NCBI RefSeq assembly: GCF_002236105.1
Contig: NZ_NIWU01000004.1
Coordinates: 186,001 to 250,000, forward strand
Length of the DNA: 64,000 nucleotides
Source of the DNA: Pseudomonas umsongensis
GTDB taxonomy: Bacteria > Pseudomonadota > Gammaproteobacteria > Pseudomonadales > Pseudomonadaceae
Direction of reading: 5' to 3'
Shown here: piece after piece, positions 61,547-64,000 of the stretch
Layout: each line of letters opens with the position of its first letter
How positions within the stretch are numbered: position 1 is the stretch's first letter
The notes under the pieces: model-generated
Told to the model about the DNA's origin: nothing
The model's database searches: none
Seen by the model: only the letters and a program-made list of their open reading frames with translations
Position numbers and translations under genes: made by a program

Positions 61547-62325
61547 CTGAAAAAAACCGCGATGCCTATTACTGGCGCCTGCTGGCCACCGCCGCGAGCT
61601 TTGCCCTGTTCGGGTTGGGCGGGTTGTGCCTGCGCCTGGTGATTTTCCCGCTGCTGGCCTGCCTGCCAGGTGATGCCCATACCCACCGGTTGCGGGCGCG
61701 TCAGACTGTCAGCCGCTGTTTCTGGCTGTTCGTGCGCTTCATGGCCCGCGCCGGCGTGCTGACCTACGAAATCGAGGGTGCGGAAAAACTCGGTCGGCCC
61801 GGCCAGATGATCGTTGCCAATCACCCATCGCTGATCGACGTGGTATTTCTGATCGGTTTGGTCCCACACGCCAACTGCGTGGTCAAGCAAAGCCTCTGGG
61901 ATAACCCGTTCACCCGCACGCCCCTGCGTCGCACCGAATACATCAGCAACGATGGCAGCATGGACATGCTCGATGCCGCCGCCGATGCGCTGAAACAAGG
62001 CCAGACCCTGATCATTTTTCCCGAAGGTACACGCACCCAGCCAGGCCAGGCGCCCGCCTTTCATCGGGGCGGCGCGGCAATTGCCGTGCGTGGTGCGAAA
62101 ATCCTCAGCCCCGTGGTGATCCGGGTCAGCCCGACCACACTGACCAAGGCCGAACCCTGGTATCGGATCCCCAAGCGCCGCGTACACTTCAGTTTCCGTG
62201 TGGGGGACGATATAGACCCCCAGGCCTTCGCCGCGCTCGGCCCGCCCCCCCTGGCCTCGCGCAAGCTCAACGATTACTTGCATTCTTACTTTATCAAGGA
62301 GCTCGCCGAAGATGAGCAATCTTAA
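61522..62325 (+). CDS. lysophospholipid-type acyltransferase of the aryl-polyene cluster
   Basis: A 267-residue protein of the 1-acylglycerol-3-phosphate acyltransferase (PlsC-like) family. The catalytic motif NHPSLIDV (NHxxxxD form), with its His and Asp, is near residue 98. FPEGTRTQPGQ near 170 is the acyl-acceptor motif. An N-terminal hydrophobic segment (residues about 17-46, LLATAASFALFGLGG) anchors it to the membrane. The start chosen is ATG 61522, overlapping the preceding gene by 25 bases; a GTG at 61444 is an alternative. In aryl-polyene clusters an acyltransferase of this kind attaches the product to a membrane lipid. Confidence 0.85.
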   Translation: MDLATQAVTEKNRDAYYWRLLATAASFALFGLGGLCLRLVIFPLLACLPGDAHTHRLRARQTVSRCFWLFVRFMARAGVLTYEIEGAEKLGRPGQMIVANHPSLIDVVFLIGLVPHANCVVKQSLWDNPFTRTPLRRTEYISNDGSMDMLDAAADALKQGQTLIIFPEGTRTQPGQAPAFHRGGAAIAVRGAKILSPVVIRVSPTTLTKAEPWYRIPKRRVHFSFRVGDDIDPQAFAALGPPPLASRKLNDYLHSYFIKELAEDEQS

Positions 62326-62572
62326 CCGTGAAATAAAAGATCTGATCATTGAAGCCCTCGGCCTCGAAGACATCAGCGCCGACGACATCGACGATCAGCA
62401 GACCCTGTTCGGCGAAGGTTTGGGCCTGGACTCGGTGGACGCCCTGGAACTCGGCCTGGCCATCCAGAAAAAATACGGCATCAAGATCGATGCCGACGCC
62501 AAGGACACGCGCAATCACTTCAGTAACGTGGCGAGCCTCGCGGCCTTCGTCACTGCAAAACAGGCAGCTTGA
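62312..62572 (+). CDS. acyl carrier protein 1
   Basis: An 86-residue acyl carrier protein with the phosphopantetheine site Ser41 in GLGLDSVDALEL. The acidic character and four-helix pattern are typical. The start overlaps the acyltransferase gene by 14 bases. Aryl-polyene clusters usually carry two ACPs, and the second follows nine bases after this one. The serine must be activated by a holo-ACP synthase encoded elsewhere. Confidence 0.93.
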   Translation: MSNLNREIKDLIIEALGLEDISADDIDDQQTLFGEGLGLDSVDALELGLAIQKKYGIKIDADAKDTRNHFSNVASLAAFVTAKQAA

Positions 62573-62581
62573 GACCGGACC

Positions 62582-62836
62582 ATGCAAACTCGTGACGACA
62601 TTTTCAACACCCTGCGCGATGCCTTGGTCGAACTGTTCGAACTGGACCCGGACCGGGTGAGCCTCGAATCCAACCTGTACCAGGATCTGGAAATCGACAG
62701 CATCGATGCGGTCGACCTGATCGATCACATCAAGCGCCAGACCGGCAAGAAAATCGCGGCCGAAGAATTCAAGTCGGTGCGTACCGTCAGCGACGTGGTC
62801 GAGGCGGTCTACCGTCTGGTTCAACCGGCCGCATGA
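62582..62836 (+). CDS. acyl carrier protein 2
   Basis: An 84-residue acyl carrier protein with Ser40 in DLEIDSIDAVDLIDH as the phosphopantetheine site. It differs clearly from the first ACP, so the two are not a recent duplication. The stop overlaps the start of the membrane-protein gene (ATGA). It probably carries a different intermediate than ACP 1, as is seen in aryl-polyene systems, but that is inference. Confidence 0.92.
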   Translation: MQTRDDIFNTLRDALVELFELDPDRVSLESNLYQDLEIDSIDAVDLIDHIKRQTGKKIAAEEFKSVRTVSDVVEAVYRLVQPAA

Positions 62837-63378
62837 GTCGATTGATCGGCCTCGGCTTACTGCTGGCTGGCCTGCTATACCCTTTTGCGGTGTATTTCGG
62901 CATGGAGCATTTCGCCCCGTGGCAGTTCGGGTTGCTGCTGGGCAGCCTGTGGCTGGCACGCGCGCTGACCGGCAAGCGACGGCCAGGCAGTTCGTGGATG
63001 GCGGGCGTGGCCATCCTGTTCTGCCTGTTGCTGGCGTTGTTCGACAGCCCGGCACTGCTGCGCTGGTATCCGGTATTGATCAGCGCCTTCATGCTGGGGC
63101 TGTTCGGACTGAGCCTGAAGTACGGCCCACCGATGGTCGAACGCCTGGCCCGCCTGCGCGAAGCACATTTGCCCGCCAAGGCCATTCGCTATACCCGCCA
63201 GGTGACTATCGCCTGGTGTGTATTTTTCCTGTGCAACGGGATCTGCGCCGCAGCCCTGACACTGTGGGCGCCGCTGAGCTGGTGGATGCTGTACACCGGC
63301 CTGATCTCCTATGGATTGATAGGCCTGATGTTTGCCATTGAATGGCTAATACGCCAACGGGTAAGAGGCCGCGCATGA
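62833..63378 (+). CDS. COG4648-like integral membrane protein of the polyene cluster
   Basis: A 181-residue protein with about five hydrophobic helices (residues 2-20, 28-38, 51-66, 72-95, 125-165) and no recognisable catalytic motif. Its position between an ACP and an acyl-activating enzyme is the standard place for the COG4648 membrane protein in aryl-polyene clusters. The start overlaps the preceding stop (ATGA) and the stop overlaps the next start (ATGA), so it is translationally coupled. Its biochemical role is not established. Confidence 0.82.
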   Translation: MSRLIGLGLLLAGLLYPFAVYFGMEHFAPWQFGLLLGSLWLARALTGKRRPGSSWMAGVAILFCLLLALFDSPALLRWYPVLISAFMLGLFGLSLKYGPPMVERLARLREAHLPAKAIRYTRQVTIAWCVFFLCNGICAAALTLWAPLSWWMLYTGLISYGLIGLMFAIEWLIRQRVRGRA

Positions 63379-64000
63379 ACTGGATAAAACTTGAGCATCT
63401 GTTGCTCAAGGCCGAGCCGGGGCGAGCCGTGACGGCCGACCCGCAGCTTGATCACGCACAATTGCGCGAGCAGGCCCTGCGCCTGGCCGCCGGCTTGCAA
63501 ACCCGCGGTGTGCGGCGCATTGCCGTGCACCTCGAAGACGCCGCGGACCTGGCGATTGCCTTGTTGGGCGCCTGGCGCGCGGGGGTCAGCGTGTTGCTGC
63601 CGGCCGACTTGCAACCGCAAACCCGCCAGCGCTGGTCGGGTGAAGTCGATTTATGGCTCACCGATCAGCCCGACGACACACACCCGGGCGATTATCAGGA
63701 TGCGCCCCTTGGCGCCGCTGCCCTCGATCTTGACGGCTGCTCGCTGAGCCTGTGCACCTCCGGCTCCAGCGGCGAACCCAAGCGAATCGAAAAAACCCTG
63801 CGCCAGCTGGTCAATGAAGTCCAGGCCCTGGAACAGCTGTGGGGCGCCGACCTGGGCCCAGCCTGCATCATTGGCAGCGTCGCCACCCAGCACATCTATG
63901 GCTTGCTGTTCCGGGTACTGTGGCCACTGTGCGCGGGACGCCCGTTCGTTCGCAGACAACTGGCCTTCCCCGAAGACCTGCAGCGTGCCAGTCTCGAACA
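63375..64000 (+). CDS. AMP-forming acyl/aryl-CoA or ACP synthetase, 3' end beyond window
   Basis: An ANL-superfamily adenylating enzyme; 208 codons are visible and the usual length is about 450-550. The AMP-binding P-loop SLCTSGSSGEPKRIEKTLRQ starts near residue 130, and ACIIGSVATQHIYGLLFRVL near 162 is the next conserved region. In aryl-polyene clusters such an enzyme loads an aromatic starter (4-hydroxycinnamate-type) onto an ACP; the substrate is not shown by the visible part. It starts with ATGA overlap to the membrane-protein gene. Confidence 0.87.
   Translation, partial: MNWIKLEHLLLKAEPGRAVTADPQLDHAQLREQALRLAAGLQTRGVRRIAVHLEDAADLAIALLGAWRAGVSVLLPADLQPQTRQRWSGEVDLWLTDQPDDTHPGDYQDAPLGAAALDLDGCSLSLCTSGSSGEPKRIEKTLRQLVNEVQALEQLWGADLGPACIIGSVATQHIYGLLFRVLWPLCAGRPFVRRQLAFPEDLQRASLE

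Overview
This 64 kb window is GC-rich, densely coding chromosome from a fluorescent Pseudomonas (P. fluorescens group). The gene order follows P. aeruginosa PAO1 around PA4988-PA5028 from memory: waaA, LysR, emrE, hldE, msbA, waaL, LPS core genes, waaP, waaG, waaC, waaF, glnE, aceE, aceF, dipA, msrA, acyl-CoA dehydrogenase, cation/proton antiporter, mscK, selO, ParA. Most longer intergenic gaps hold paired REP palindromes of the fluorescens type. I saw no rRNA, tRNA, CRISPR array, insertion sequence or phage gene.

Layout. 1-5.5 kb: the N-terminal part of waaA, cut by the window edge, a LysR regulator divergent from emrE, an FAD oxidoreductase/aldo-keto reductase pair, and a poorly understood protein with a Nudix-like motif. 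5.6-26.6 kb: the LPS inner and outer core region, almost all on the minus strand. It supplies activated heptose (hldE), the lipid A-core flippase (msbA), the O-antigen ligase (waaL), heptosyltransferases (waaF, waaC), core glycosyltransferases (waaG, wapH and three others), a carbamoyltransferase (wapO), a group of WaaP-fold kinases (waaP, wapP, wapQ, a double-kinase protein and a distal fifth member), the PIG-L deacetylase DnpA, and a Mig-14 protein. Many of these genes overlap by 1-17 bases, so they probably form long, translationally coupled transcripts. 26.9-40.1 kb: housekeeping and signalling genes (glnE, aceEF with its own regulatory region, a PhoD-like phosphatase, the c-di-GMP phosphodiesterase dipA, msrA). 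40.2-51.9 kb: rlmJ, the divergent putP/putA proline module with a clear operator array, an acyl-CoA dehydrogenase, a chemoreceptor and zapA. 52-60.5 kb: an antiporter, mscK, selO, trxC and a stand-alone ParA. 60.8-64 kb: the start of an aryl-polyene-type fatty acid/polyketide cluster (chain-length-factor-like ketosynthase, acyltransferase, two ACPs, membrane protein, acyl-activating enzyme) that runs off the right edge.

The observations I consider most worth following are: (1) two perfect FadR/GntR-type operators 52 bp apart upstream of aceE; (2) six GTTGCA PutA sites between putP and putA; (3) two mutually exclusive hairpins in the selO leader, one reaching into its ribosome binding site; (4) two of the five LPS kinase-fold proteins (WapQ and the 10.2 kb protein) lack the catalytic-loop aspartate; (5) a protein whose sequence shows an interrupted Nudix box; and (6) the partial aryl-polyene cluster. 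None of these was confirmed by a search.
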